DNA from: CAYHCE01 sp964355015
GTDB lineage: Bacteria > Cyanobacteriota > Cyanobacteriia > PCC-6307 > Cyanobiaceae
DNA: 42,594 nt
NCBI GenBank assembly: GCA_964355015.1
Contig: CAYHCE010000024.1
Coordinates: 1-42,594 of the forward strand
Direction: 5' to 3'
The notes under the pieces were generated by a model that did no database searches, had not been told where the DNA came from, and was given only the letters and a program-made list of their open reading frames with translations. Every line of letters begins with the position of its first letter. Position 1 is the stretch's first letter. Position numbers and translations under genes: made by a program. This document shows, one piece after another, positions 17,086 through 26,397 of this stretch.

Positions 17086-17346
17086 TCATCCGCACTGCGC
17101 AGAGGAGGGGCAGCTGCCATAGCAATCGGTGTCAGATCCTCCTGCCACTCCCTCCAGTTCGGCATCGGAGAGCTCGCCCGCAGAGCTGGCGCGGTGGGCA
17201 AGGAGTTCTTCAATCGTGACCTCGAATCCGGCTTGTTCAACGATTTCCGCGGCTTCCGTGGCACTGGTGGCCGCCTGGAGACGCTCCTGCAGGCTGGCGT
17301 CGTCTTTCAGCTTTGCGAGAAGGGCGTCAAGTTGTTCTTGTGACAT
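17086..17346 (-). CDS. Nif11-type lanthipeptide precursor peptide
   Basis: An 86-residue peptide starting at ATG 17346. Residues 1-70 are a Nif11-like leader beginning MSQEQLDALLAKLKDD and ending in ELSDAELEGVAGG, the double-glycine cleavage site. The remaining core is SDTDCYGSCPSSAQCG: 16 residues with three cysteines and five serine/threonine residues (three cysteines allow at most three thioether rings). This is the layout of prochlorosin-type class II lanthipeptides. It is transcribed away from lanM, whose start is 140 bases off. No Shine-Dalgarno sequence is visible; a TTG two codons upstream is a less likely start. It is presumably modified by the LanM and matured by the C39 transporter nearby. 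Confidence 0.9.
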   Translation of the reverse strand: MSQEQLDALLAKLKDDASLQERLQAATSATEAAEIVEQAGFEVTIEELLAHRASSAGELSDAELEGVAGGSDTDCYGSCPSSAQCG

Positions 17347-17485
17347 GGTCAACGGGGTAAAGGTGGAAGCAGGGGGATGAAAAGTGGCGCAAGCCCCGTT
17401 GGAAGACCCGTGGCACAGGCTTTTTCACCCGCTCGCAATCTTACTGTGGCTTCCTGGGCGTGGCTGACCGCCATGGGCATCGGGT

Positions 17486-20400
17486 ATGCCTGTGACTGCA
17501 GCACTCCGTTCTCTGATCCTCCCGGTTTCAGCCTTGGACGTCTCCAATCCTTCCGCAGCGAATCCATGGCACCGCTCCACTTCTGGCCACGAGGATCCCT
17601 CTCCTGTTCTTCGGAAGCTCTGGGAAACTGCACTGGGATCCGATGCACCCGAGCGACTGGATCGACGCCTCCGCTGGAATCGATTCCAGGACATCGATGT
17701 CACGGAAATGGACATTCCCGCTGCGGCGGGGCCGTGGTATTGGCTTGAGCCTCTCCATGAGCTCAGGACTGCCTTGCGACAGCAGGATGGCTCGGCGGAA
17801 CTCGACTCTGGTGACACGGCCCAACTGGCTTTCAGACATCTCTGGCATCCAGTGGTGGCCCGGGAACTGCGGACGCTCCGGGAAGCCGAAAGGCCAGGGC
17901 GCAGGCTTGACCTGACGGCTGAGGCATGGCGCGATCTCGGCAGGAGCCTGCTGGAACGTTTGTGCAAGCTCACCGATCCGGTCCTCTGGGACTGTTTCAA
18001 TCGTGAGCGGGGGCCCGGCACACTGTTGATGGCCCAACTGCGTATCAGCAGCTCAGCCACCGGACCTTGGCCTCGGGATCACTACAACCGCTTCATCGGG
18101 CAACAGCAGCGCGACGGTCTTGAGAAGCTGCTGGATGAGTTCCCTGTTCTCGGTCGTCTGCTGGGAACGGTCGTTGCCCTCTGGCGCGACAGCTCCCGTG
18201 AGCTCCTGGATCGCCTGGAGCAAGACCGGCAGCCCTTAGCGGAGCACTTCGGAATCACGGAGGACGCTCCCCTGACCGCCATCCTGCAGGGTGTCGGCGA
18301 TGTTCATCGTGGCGGCCGCTCGGTGGCGATCCTTCGATTCGGATCGGAGCAAGGGCAGGCGCAGGCCCGGTTGGTCTACAAGCCCAAGGACATGCGTCTG
18401 GATGCGGCCTACCAAAAGCTGCTGGAGAACCTCAACGACCAAACCGACCTGCCGCCCCTGCGGACGGTGCAGGTGCTCGTTCGCTCCGGATACGGATACA
18501 TGGAGTTCATCCCCCATCGCCTGAGTCGCGACGCCGATGAACTGAAGGGGTTTTACCGCCACGCAGGTCGGCTCACGGCCGTGCTCTACATGCTGGGCTG
18601 CACCGATTGCCATCACGAGAATCTGATCGCCTGTGGGGACCAACTGGTCCTGATCGATACAGAAACCCTGCTCGAACCGGACATCCCGGACCATGTGGCC
18701 GCAGCGGATCGGACGGCCGGTGTCATCGGAACACCATCCGTGCTGCAACGCACCATGGCCACGTCGGTTCTGCGTTCCGGCCTGGTTCCGCGCTGGAAGT
18801 TCGTTGGGGCGCGACGACAGGCCATGGACATCAGTGCCCTCGGCATCTCGCCGCCAGCGAGTGCGACCGAGCCGCGACAGGGATGGATCGCTCTGAACAG
18901 CGACGGGATGATGGCCGGCGTGGTTCAAGCCCCATCTGCCGTTGCCACCAGTCTTCCCGTGGGGATTGGAGAGCCCAACCCTCTTGGGGCCCACCTTCAG
19001 GACGTGCTCGACGGCTTTCGCGAGCAGTCCGAAGCGCTGCTGCTGCATCGTCAGACCTGGCTGACTTCGGGAGGCCTGCTGCAGTCCTTCGCTGGTCTGA
19101 CCCGTCGCATCGTGCTTCGCAACACGCACGTGTATGGCGCCCTGCAGCAACAACAGCTGCAACCCCTGGCTCTGCGCAGTGCCCAGAGCCAGGGGCTTGT
19201 CCTTGAGCAACTGGCCCGCGCCTTCCTGCTGGCGGAACGATGCCCCCGCCACTGGCCGGTGTTCGCTGCCGAAGTACGCCAGATGGAGCAGCTGGATGTT
19301 CCTTTTTTCGTGCATCCCGTCGACGGCCTTGACCTGCCTCTCGAGGACGGGATCGATTCGATACAGGGTTTCTGCGAGCGGAGCGGACTCCAGTCCGCCC
19401 GCGACCGGCTTGAAGGTTTCGACCAGGCGGACATCGACCTCCAGTGCCGCCTGATCGCTGGAGCGGTCATGGCACGACAGACCACCAGGCATCCTGCCGG
19501 AACGTCCGAGCCAGACGAGCCGGAGGTTGGAGCGCTTCCGGCCAGTCCGGATCCACCGGATGCAAGCCAGCGCCTGGCCCTGGCGCGGCAGCTGCTCGAC
19601 GACCTCGAACAACGCGCGATTCCCCATCCCGATGGATCACTGGAATGGCTCGGTATCGACATGGGGATCGATGGAGAGACCTTCGCCTTCGGCCCTGCCG
19701 GTCTTTCGCTCTGGGGAGGTTCTGCGGGGGTGGCCCTGCTGCGTGCAGCGATCGCCCGTTCCTCCCATCTCGCCGTTCCACACGACGAGGTGATGGAAGG
19801 CATCCTGCGACCTCTGCTCGAGCTGGCCGATCGGGACGATCCCGGGGTCCTTGCGCGCTGGTGGCGAGACCGCCCCCTCGGTCTTTCTGGGGGCGGTGGA
19901 GTCCTGCTGACCCTGTTGCTCCTTGATCGCCTCGAAGCAGAACCGCCTCCGGGATGGCAGAGCCATCGGCAGCTGGCTCTGAGGCTTCTCCAAGGCCTGA
20001 AGGGCAGCCGGCTCCAGGCTGATCGCCAGCTCGACATCATCGGTGGCGGAGCCGGTCTGATGGGCCCCCTGCTGCAGCTTGGTGAGCCTGCGGGGCTGGA
20101 ACTGGCCCGGGAGCTGGGTGATCTGCTCCTGCAACGGCAGGAGAACTCGGGCGGATGGTCCTCCCCCAGGACCCTGCTGCGATCGAACCATCCTCCCCTC
20201 ACCGGTTTTTCCCACGGGGCTTCGGGTATCGCCACCGCTCTGGCGGCTCTGCATGGCTTCAGCGGGGAGGTTCGTTTTCTGGAAGGTTGCCGGCGGGCTC
20301 TGGATTATGAGCGATCCTGCTTTGATCCCACGCGCGGCAACTGGCCCGACTACCGCCGCGACCCAGGCGGGGCTGACGTCATGGTGGCGTGGTGTCATGG

Positions 20401-20851
20401 CGCTCCCGGCATCGCCCTCTCCCGCCTCTGCCTGCGGTGGACACCCCTCTGGAGCCCGGAGCTTGGTGGCGAACTCCATGCCGCTCTACAAACGACGGCT
20501 CAGCAGCCACCGCTGCTGGATCATCTCTGTTGTGGGGCCATGGGTCTGGTGGCAATCCTGAGGGTCGCCGCCCGTTACGGCGCCGGTGATGGCTGTCGTG
20601 AAGCGGCCATAGACCTGGAGGCCAAGGTGTTGAACCGTAGTGGTGTTGCCTCTGGAGCTCTCCGGTTCCGATCGTTCGGCCCCGCCAACTGCACGTTCAC
20701 ACTCCCTGGGCTTCTGAGCGGCCAGAGCGGAATCGCACTGGCGCTACTGGGCACCGGCCTGGGCGATGCGGTCCTTGCCGAGGTTCTGACAGGAGGTCTG
20801 TTGACTGTCATGTCGGCTCCAGGCGGCATCCCCGGGGCTGAGGCGGCGTGA
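17486..20851 (+). CDS. lanM: class II lanthipeptide synthetase LanM, CCG (ProcM-like) type
   Basis: A 1121-residue bifunctional enzyme. The N-terminal dehydratase (DUF4135-like) shows K299 in VYKPKDM, H377 and N379 in CHHENL, and D391-T-E393, matching the kinase-like phosphorylation/elimination site. The C-terminal LanC-like cyclase (about 730-1110) has GGGAGLMG, GFSHGASGIA, WCHGAPG with C970, and LCCG with C1015-C1016. Ordinary LanM/LanC proteins have CHG at the last site; CCG gives a three-cysteine zinc site as in ProcM, a group known for accepting many substrates. It dehydrates Ser/Thr and adds Cys thiols on the Nif11-led core. The stop overlaps the next gene's start. Confidence 0.95.
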   Translation: MPVTAALRSLILPVSALDVSNPSAANPWHRSTSGHEDPSPVLRKLWETALGSDAPERLDRRLRWNRFQDIDVTEMDIPAAAGPWYWLEPLHELRTALRQQDGSAELDSGDTAQLAFRHLWHPVVARELRTLREAERPGRRLDLTAEAWRDLGRSLLERLCKLTDPVLWDCFNRERGPGTLLMAQLRISSSATGPWPRDHYNRFIGQQQRDGLEKLLDEFPVLGRLLGTVVALWRDSSRELLDRLEQDRQPLAEHFGITEDAPLTAILQGVGDVHRGGRSVAILRFGSEQGQAQARLVYKPKDMRLDAAYQKLLENLNDQTDLPPLRTVQVLVRSGYGYMEFIPHRLSRDADELKGFYRHAGRLTAVLYMLGCTDCHHENLIACGDQLVLIDTETLLEPDIPDHVAAADRTAGVIGTPSVLQRTMATSVLRSGLVPRWKFVGARRQAMDISALGISPPASATEPRQGWIALNSDGMMAGVVQAPSAVATSLPVGIGEPNPLGAHLQDVLDGFREQSEALLLHRQTWLTSGGLLQSFAGLTRRIVLRNTHVYGALQQQQLQPLALRSAQSQGLVLEQLARAFLLAERCPRHWPVFAAEVRQMEQLDVPFFVHPVDGLDLPLEDGIDSIQGFCERSGLQSARDRLEGFDQADIDLQCRLIAGAVMARQTTRHPAGTSEPDEPEVGALPASPDPPDASQRLALARQLLDDLEQRAIPHPDGSLEWLGIDMGIDGETFAFGPAGLSLWGGSAGVALLRAAIARSSHLAVPHDEVMEGILRPLLELADRDDPGVLARWWRDRPLGLSGGGGVLLTLLLLDRLEAEPPPGWQSHRQLALRLLQGLKGSRLQADRQLDIIGGGAGLMGPLLQLGEPAGLELARELGDLLLQRQENSGGWSSPRTLLRSNHPPLTGFSHGASGIATALAALHGFSGEVRFLEGCRRALDYERSCFDPTRGNWPDYRRDPGGADVMVAWCHGAPGIALSRLCLRWTPLWSPELGGELHAALQTTAQQPPLLDHLCCGAMGLVAILRVAARYGAGDGCREAAIDLEAKVLNRSGVASGALRFRSFGPANCTFTLPGLLSGQSGIALALLGTGLGDAVLAEVLTGGLLTVMSAPGGIPGAEAA

Positions 20852-22020
20852 GCAGGAGCTCAGGCCTGGGATCCGGCCATCAGCGATTGCTGAGCTGGGC
20901 CTTGGAGGCTGTTGTCCCGGACGCGCCGGCCCCCACCAGGGAGGGAATTCTGAAGTTGGTGGGCGGGTGGCATCAACATCCATCACTCCGCACTCACGTT
21001 TGCGGACTGGAGCTGCATCACGACGGCAGCCACCGCCTGGATGTACAGGTGTTATGCAAATCCCGGCTCACGTCACTTGGCGACCTGGCGCTTCCGCCGT
21101 GGTGGCCCGTACTGATGAACTCCGCAGATCCGCTGCCTGCCGGACAGATCATGGGGAACGGAGCGGGGGGTGGCGAGGATAGAGCCGAACGCTCACACCC
21201 ATCGCCAGATGAGGCGTCACTGTCCGGCCTTCACTGGCTGGAGTTCGATGCTTCCACAGAAGCCATACCGAAACTCGCGGGGATCTTTCAGGAAGTCACT
21301 TGTCACCGGCCTCGCTCACAGAAGGCATGGGATAATTGGCTTGAGCGCTTGGGCTCTATGGGGTGCTGCCAGCCTGCGAAACTGTCGGATAGTGCCTGCC
21401 TCCGGCACTTGTTCCGCAGCTTCGGAATTCCGTGGTACTGGGGGTTCATGGTCGGTCGTGCCGGTCGGCTGAAAGTGGTGAATTCATTGGGGGATTATTC
21501 ATCCGGTCACCTGGAGTCATTTCTGCAGGAAGGTGGATGGGGAGATCATCTGAACCTGCCAAGCCCAGCCATCGGGCGGATCAGTCGGCTGCTGGCCAAG
21601 CCACCGGAGGGGCTTTCGGCAAGGCTCAATCTCGATTGGCGTGGGAGCGAGGATGTGTGGGAGCCCACCCTGGGCGTGGAGTTGGCACCGGTTTCGGGAG
21701 GGGGTGTCACAAAGCGGTTCGGTGAGGCATTGACCAGCTTCTGCACGGAATTGGGTGCTTCATCAACAGCGTTGGATCAGATGCGCAACACTCTTGCCAG
21801 GCTCCCGACGGGACGGAAGGGAGCTCATCACCAGTGGAGCGGCGACATGGCTCTATCAGATGGTCTGCTGAATCACTACAAAATCGCAAACCTGAGTCAT
21901 GTGAAGGTGACCCTGCGCCAGGCAAAGCCATCCCTGCTCAAGAGCTATGTGCTGGTCCGCATGAGCCGCGAAGATGCCAAGGCATCTACTTCTCTTGATG
22001 CTTCCCCAGCATCTTGCTGA
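20848..22020 (+). CDS. unrecognised protein coupled to LanM
   Basis: A 390-residue protein whose GTG start overlaps the lanM stop as GTGA, so translation is coupled and the protein should be made with LanM. No named domain is recognised. It has no signal peptide and no membrane helix. Notable stretches are SGLHWLEFDAS near 126-136, a tryptophan/glycine-rich FGIPWYWGFMVGRAGRL near 191-207, LNLDW near 260 and NHYKIANLSHVKVTLR near 345-360. The alternation of strand-like and helical segments would suit a tailoring enzyme or peptide-binding partner, but this is a guess. Its 3' end overlaps the convergent transporter gene by 35 bases. A decayed relative lies at 16640-16850. Confidence 0.8.
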   Translation: MSRSSGLGSGHQRLLSWALEAVVPDAPAPTREGILKLVGGWHQHPSLRTHVCGLELHHDGSHRLDVQVLCKSRLTSLGDLALPPWWPVLMNSADPLPAGQIMGNGAGGGEDRAERSHPSPDEASLSGLHWLEFDASTEAIPKLAGIFQEVTCHRPRSQKAWDNWLERLGSMGCCQPAKLSDSACLRHLFRSFGIPWYWGFMVGRAGRLKVVNSLGDYSSGHLESFLQEGGWGDHLNLPSPAIGRISRLLAKPPEGLSARLNLDWRGSEDVWEPTLGVELAPVSGGGVTKRFGEALTSFCTELGASSTALDQMRNTLARLPTGRKGAHHQWSGDMALSDGLLNHYKIANLSHVKVTLRQAKPSLLKSYVLVRMSREDAKASTSLDASPASC

Positions 22021-24130
22021 TGTATCCCCCAGAGTCAACCAACTGGTGCCAACTTCCCTGTTCGCGCACCTGACCCCTTTCAATCACCACGATCTGGTCG
22101 GCGGTGCGAATCGTGGACAGTCGGTGGGCGATGGTCAGCCGGGTGATCGATAGAGCTGCAATCGTTTCCGTGATGACCGCCTGAGAGCGAGCATCGAGAG
22201 CACTGGTGGCTTCATCGAGCAACAGAACCCTTGGCTTGTTGATCAGAGCTCTCGCAATGGCAATGCGTTGCCGCTGACCTCCCGAAATGTTCCCTGCCCC
22301 TTCACTGAGAATGGTCTCCAACTGCATCGGCATGGCGCGGACCTCTTCGGCCATGGCTGCCAACTCCAACGCTTCCCACACGGCCGCATCCGGCCGAGGT
22401 AGTCCACCGCAGACAACGTCGTAGATGCTGCCGGCCCTGACTCGGGCATTCTGAAGCACGACCCCCAACTGTCGACGATACATTCGGATGGCGAGTTGGG
22501 CTAACGGAATACCATCAACGAGGATCTCACCGCCATTCGGCTCGTAGAAGCCCAGGATCAAACGAACCAACGTAGTTTTACCACAGCCACTTGGACCTGT
22601 TATGGCCGTTTGCTGGCCTGCAGGGATCGAGAAACTCAGCCCCTGAAAGATCGGCGCTGAGGAATCTGGATATTGATAGACCACATCACTAAGGCTGATG
22701 GCACCTGTGAGCGTGTGGCGGAGCGCCTGAGAGCCATATCCAGGCTCTACAGGCTGGTACAGCACCGGCTCACATCGTTTCCACAGGACGGAGACCTGCC
22801 CAAAAACATTCGCCAGCAGGGTGACCGCACCATTGATCGAAGCGATGAAAGCGGAGAAGGCAGCACTGAACGCTACAAAACTGGCAACGGTCGCCCATGC
22901 CGAATCAGCTGTGGCCGGATGCAGCAAACGCCAGGTCACAACACTGAACATCACAAGATATGCAGCTGGCAGCATCAATGCACTGAGCATGTCCAGCGTA
23001 TCGCCATAGATATTGGCTTTAAGCTGCAAAAGAGCGTAGCGGTCCACTTCCCCAAGCCAGCGCAGCAGCACCGCCGGCTCTGCACCTGCGGAGCGAATCT
23101 GAGCGACTCCGGCCAGGGCTTGAAGCGTGAAATTCGTAATCCCGGCTCCGGTCTCCTGGAGCGGCTGCTGTTGGCGGATGGACTGACGTGCCAGCCACAG
23201 CAGAGACAAAGAAGCGATCAGAGCGAATCCAGCTGCCCACCAAGCCAGCCCGGGATCGTAAACGAACATCAGCACGAAATAACTCACAGCAAAGCAGGCC
23301 GTGATCAGCGTACTGAGAACTCCAGAACCAAGCAATTGACGGATTCGACTGATTCCAGTTGCCCTCGACGACAGATCACCAGCCGTGTAGCGTGTCAGGA
23401 ATGGCAACGGCAGGCGCAGGAGTCGGTCCCAGACGGCCGTTTGCAGGCGCAGATCAGTCACTGTTTCCAGACGAAGCATCATCAGATTCTGAAGATACTG
23501 AACGGCCACAGAGCCAATGCTAATGAGCAGAACAATCGCCAGACTCTCCATCAGCAGCCTGACCTGTGATTGTGGAAGAATTGTGTTGACCAGATAGCTG
23601 GTCAACATCGGAATCGAAACATTGAAGGCCATCACCACCGCTGATGTCAGCAGAAGGGCCGTCCAAGCCGGCCATTCAGCAGCAAAGGCGAAGCGGAGCA
23701 CGGCCATCGGTCCGCCAATACGCACGGGCAACGAGGCGTGGACTTCGAACGCCTCCACACGCAGGCCGACAGGGTTGTCGGGAGCCACCCACTGCCGATC
23801 CTGACGGGCCGAATAGAGAATGTTGCGACGTCCCTGCCGGGTCAGGGCCAAAGGCTCCTCCGTCGCCTGGTCGATGACGATCAGGAGCGGATACTCGCTT
23901 GCGGCAGGGTTGTTGGGTACGCGAATACGGCGATACGGGATGTCGTTGTGATCCAGGACGACCTCAATGCCACCGGGGACGGAGGAGAGCTCCTGTGCTG
24001 TCAATCCGAGCTTGACGAGGCAGTAGCGGATCAGCTGCAGATCAGGATTCCCGCCTGCCTCCCCGCGTATGGCGAAGTGCAGGCCCCTCTGCAGTCGACG
24101 AATTCTGGCAAACACATTCGAAGAGCTCAC
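21986..24130 (-). CDS. NHLM-type bacteriocin ABC transporter (permease/ATPase, no peptidase)
   Basis: A 714-residue exporter half-transporter. Residues 1-140 form an N-terminal domain without C39 catalytic residues; about 150-430 hold six membrane segments; the nucleotide-binding domain has Walker A GPSGCGKTT, the signature ISGGQRQR and Walker B RVLLLDEATSALD. It fits the second ABC protein of NHLM/Nif11-leader peptide systems, which accompanies a peptidase-containing ABC protein. The start GTG 24130 overlaps the stop of the preceding gene (GTGA), so the genes are coupled. Probably exports the mature lanthipeptide, perhaps as a heterodimer with its neighbour; inferred. Confidence 0.9.
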   Translation of the reverse strand: MSSSNVFARIRRLQRGLHFAIRGEAGGNPDLQLIRYCLVKLGLTAQELSSVPGGIEVVLDHNDIPYRRIRVPNNPAASEYPLLIVIDQATEEPLALTRQGRRNILYSARQDRQWVAPDNPVGLRVEAFEVHASLPVRIGGPMAVLRFAFAAEWPAWTALLLTSAVVMAFNVSIPMLTSYLVNTILPQSQVRLLMESLAIVLLISIGSVAVQYLQNLMMLRLETVTDLRLQTAVWDRLLRLPLPFLTRYTAGDLSSRATGISRIRQLLGSGVLSTLITACFAVSYFVLMFVYDPGLAWWAAGFALIASLSLLWLARQSIRQQQPLQETGAGITNFTLQALAGVAQIRSAGAEPAVLLRWLGEVDRYALLQLKANIYGDTLDMLSALMLPAAYLVMFSVVTWRLLHPATADSAWATVASFVAFSAAFSAFIASINGAVTLLANVFGQVSVLWKRCEPVLYQPVEPGYGSQALRHTLTGAISLSDVVYQYPDSSAPIFQGLSFSIPAGQQTAITGPSGCGKTTLVRLILGFYEPNGGEILVDGIPLAQLAIRMYRRQLGVVLQNARVRAGSIYDVVCGGLPRPDAAVWEALELAAMAEEVRAMPMQLETILSEGAGNISGGQRQRIAIARALINKPRVLLLDEATSALDARSQAVITETIAALSITRLTIAHRLSTIRTADQIVVIERGQVREQGSWHQLVDSGGYISKMLGKHQEK

Positions 24131-26397
24131 AGGTCCTCCATGCAGCGCTCGGACTCCTGTCGTTCGGCCTTCACCAGTGCCCCGAAGTGGCTATCCGTCT
24201 TCAGCAAGGAGGTCGGAGCGCCACGCTCGACTTCACGGCCAGCGGCGAGCACGATCACGAGATCACTCTGCAGTGCAGCCGTCATTCGATGGGCCACGCT
24301 GACCGTTGTGATTCCAGCAGCACGGATATTGTGCAAAACCCTGGTTTCCGTTGCATCGTCAAGAGCACTCGTAGCTTCATCGAGCAGGAGGATTTTTGGA
24401 TTTCTGAGCAGCGCACGGCAGAGTTCAATCCGCTGGCGCTGACCACCACTCAAGTCAGCACCATTGTCACGGAGGCATCTCCTGTAGGCCTCCGGATGGC
24501 TGATAATGGTGTCATGAATGCAGGCCATCCGAGCTGCTCTTTCCACTGCCTGGCGGGTGTAGTTCTCCTGCCAGAGAGTGAGGTTGTCCCAGATGCTTCC
24601 ATTGAAGACAGCCACCTCTTGAGGAACATAGGCAAGGCACGAACGCAGTGTCAGATCAGGGAGCTCCTGCCATGTCTGATCGTCGTAGAAGATACATCCA
24701 GCGTTGGGATGATAAAGTCCAGCAATCAAACGGATCAGGGTGCTCTTGCCTGATCCACTGCTGCCGACGATGGCCAAGTGTTCGCCTGGAAGCAGAGTAA
24801 AATCAAGATCCTGAATAAAAGCAGGTTTCCGGGAGTTAAAGCCGAAACTCACCTTTTGCAGCCGCAGCCTGCCCTCCAGTCGGTTGGTCGAGGGCGCGAT
24901 GAGATCTGGAGTTTCAGAAGGGAGTTCATCCTGGTGGAGAGGAGCAAGGCTGCGAACATGGGGGTCATGATCAGCGGTGCTGAGGTCCTCAATCCGGCCC
25001 ATAGTGCCGATCAGCTGCTGAAGTAAACTGTTCAGTTGGGGTAACAGGGTCAAGGGCGTAGTGACATGTCCTCTCAAGAACTGAAAAGCCACCAACGTGC
25101 CAAGGGTGAGGTCTCCCGTCATGATCAGCAGTCCTCCAACGGCAATGATCAATGCCGAGAGAAGGAAGGAAGATCCATTCGCCACGATCGAACTGACAGC
25201 AATCTGCTGACCGAGACGTTGATTCTGCTCTACCATGGCGGAAAAGTGCTCTTGCCAGCCAGAAAGGAAGTCGATCTCTAATCCTGAAGCCTTGAGAGTC
25301 TCAACGTTGCTGATACCCTGGAGCCCTACCCCGAGCGTCTTACCAATCTCAAGGGCAAGCTTGCGATTATCATCAAAGCGCTGCCGCGTAAGCGTCATGG
25401 TTAATGCCACATTGGCAATGATCACGACCAGCAGCATCAATGCGAGACTGCGAGAAATCATCAGGCAAACGATCAGGATCAAGCCGGCTTGCCAGAGACT
25501 CAGAACATAGCGCAGCAGCTGAGAGACTACTGTCTTCGAGAGCTCAAGTGAAAGCGTCAGACGGGTGGCTACTTCCCCAAGAAGTCGCTGCTGGTAGTAG
25601 TCATAGGGGGCCGAGAAAAGCTTCTCAAACAGATGGCTGGCCAATCCTTTACTGAGTATATACTCGCACCTACGGAGTAGCATGCCTGTGCCTGACTGTA
25701 GCAACAGACTGCAGACGATCGCAAGCAGAGTGATCCAGAGAATGGGGATACCGAAGTAGATGCGACCGTCTGTCAATGCGGAGTCGATAAACTCGGCTGA
25801 CAGACCTGCCAACATGACAGCAGGCACGCAACTCGCTGATGCGATCAGGAAGAGCAGGGCAACGGAATGCCTGAACGGCTTCAGGTAACCGGGAAGAAGC
25901 TGCAGGGGCGACAGGACGGAACCACCAGGCTCAAAGGTCGGGCCTGGTTCAAACTCAAGGACGATCCCCGTAAACCGGTCCAGAAACTCATTGCCCTCCA
26001 CCCGGATACGACCTTGGGCCGGATCACTGAGATAAGCATCATCTCCCGAGAAGCCCTCCAGCACCAAGAAATGGGAGAATCCCCAGAAGATCACACAGGG
26101 GAAGCGTCCCGTGCGACGCAGCTCTTCACCGGAACAGCGGTATGCTCTGGCCTCCAGACCCAGCGAACGTGCACCCTCCAGGAGGCGTCGGGCGTTGGAT
26201 CCATCGCGATCGACACCACAACGCTCTCGTAGTTCCTTGAGCGGAACTTGGCGGCCAAAGTAAATGAGGATCGTGGAGAGTGATGCCGCTCCACATTCGG
26301 TGGATTCGTATTGAAGCGTGCATCGAGTACGAACCCGATGGTGGCACAGTCGTCGAAGTGCGCGGCGACGCGATCTGCGGCTACTAGAACTTGCCAT
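24127..26397 (-). CDS. C39-peptidase ABC transporter (PCAT) for Nif11/double-glycine leaders
   Basis: A 756-residue protein with an N-terminal C39 peptidase: Q29, catalytic C35 in ESTECGAASL, H109 in GFSHFLVLEGF and D125 in LSDPAQGR. This is followed by six membrane segments (about 175-450) and an ATPase domain with GSSGSGKST, LSGGQRQR and ILLLDEATSALD. Such proteins cut the leader after the double glycine and export the core. All catalytic residues are present, so it should be active on the VAGG site of the precursor at 17086. It starts at ATG 26397, overlapping the fusion-protein gene by 14 bases. Base composition is AT-richer than in the housekeeping genes. Confidence 0.94.
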   Translation of the reverse strand: MASSSSRRSRRRALRRLCHHRVRTRCTLQYESTECGAASLSTILIYFGRQVPLKELRERCGVDRDGSNARRLLEGARSLGLEARAYRCSGEELRRTGRFPCVIFWGFSHFLVLEGFSGDDAYLSDPAQGRIRVEGNEFLDRFTGIVLEFEPGPTFEPGGSVLSPLQLLPGYLKPFRHSVALLFLIASASCVPAVMLAGLSAEFIDSALTDGRIYFGIPILWITLLAIVCSLLLQSGTGMLLRRCEYILSKGLASHLFEKLFSAPYDYYQQRLLGEVATRLTLSLELSKTVVSQLLRYVLSLWQAGLILIVCLMISRSLALMLLVVIIANVALTMTLTRQRFDDNRKLALEIGKTLGVGLQGISNVETLKASGLEIDFLSGWQEHFSAMVEQNQRLGQQIAVSSIVANGSSFLLSALIIAVGGLLIMTGDLTLGTLVAFQFLRGHVTTPLTLLPQLNSLLQQLIGTMGRIEDLSTADHDPHVRSLAPLHQDELPSETPDLIAPSTNRLEGRLRLQKVSFGFNSRKPAFIQDLDFTLLPGEHLAIVGSSGSGKSTLIRLIAGLYHPNAGCIFYDDQTWQELPDLTLRSCLAYVPQEVAVFNGSIWDNLTLWQENYTRQAVERAARMACIHDTIISHPEAYRRCLRDNGADLSGGQRQRIELCRALLRNPKILLLDEATSALDDATETRVLHNIRAAGITTVSVAHRMTAALQSDLVIVLAAGREVERGAPTSLLKTDSHFGALVKAERQESERCMEDL

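Noticed and set aside
23019..23569. Long plus-strand frames inside the second ABC transporter gene
   Set aside because: They are shadows of the minus-strand transporter, whose ATPase and membrane motifs are unambiguous.
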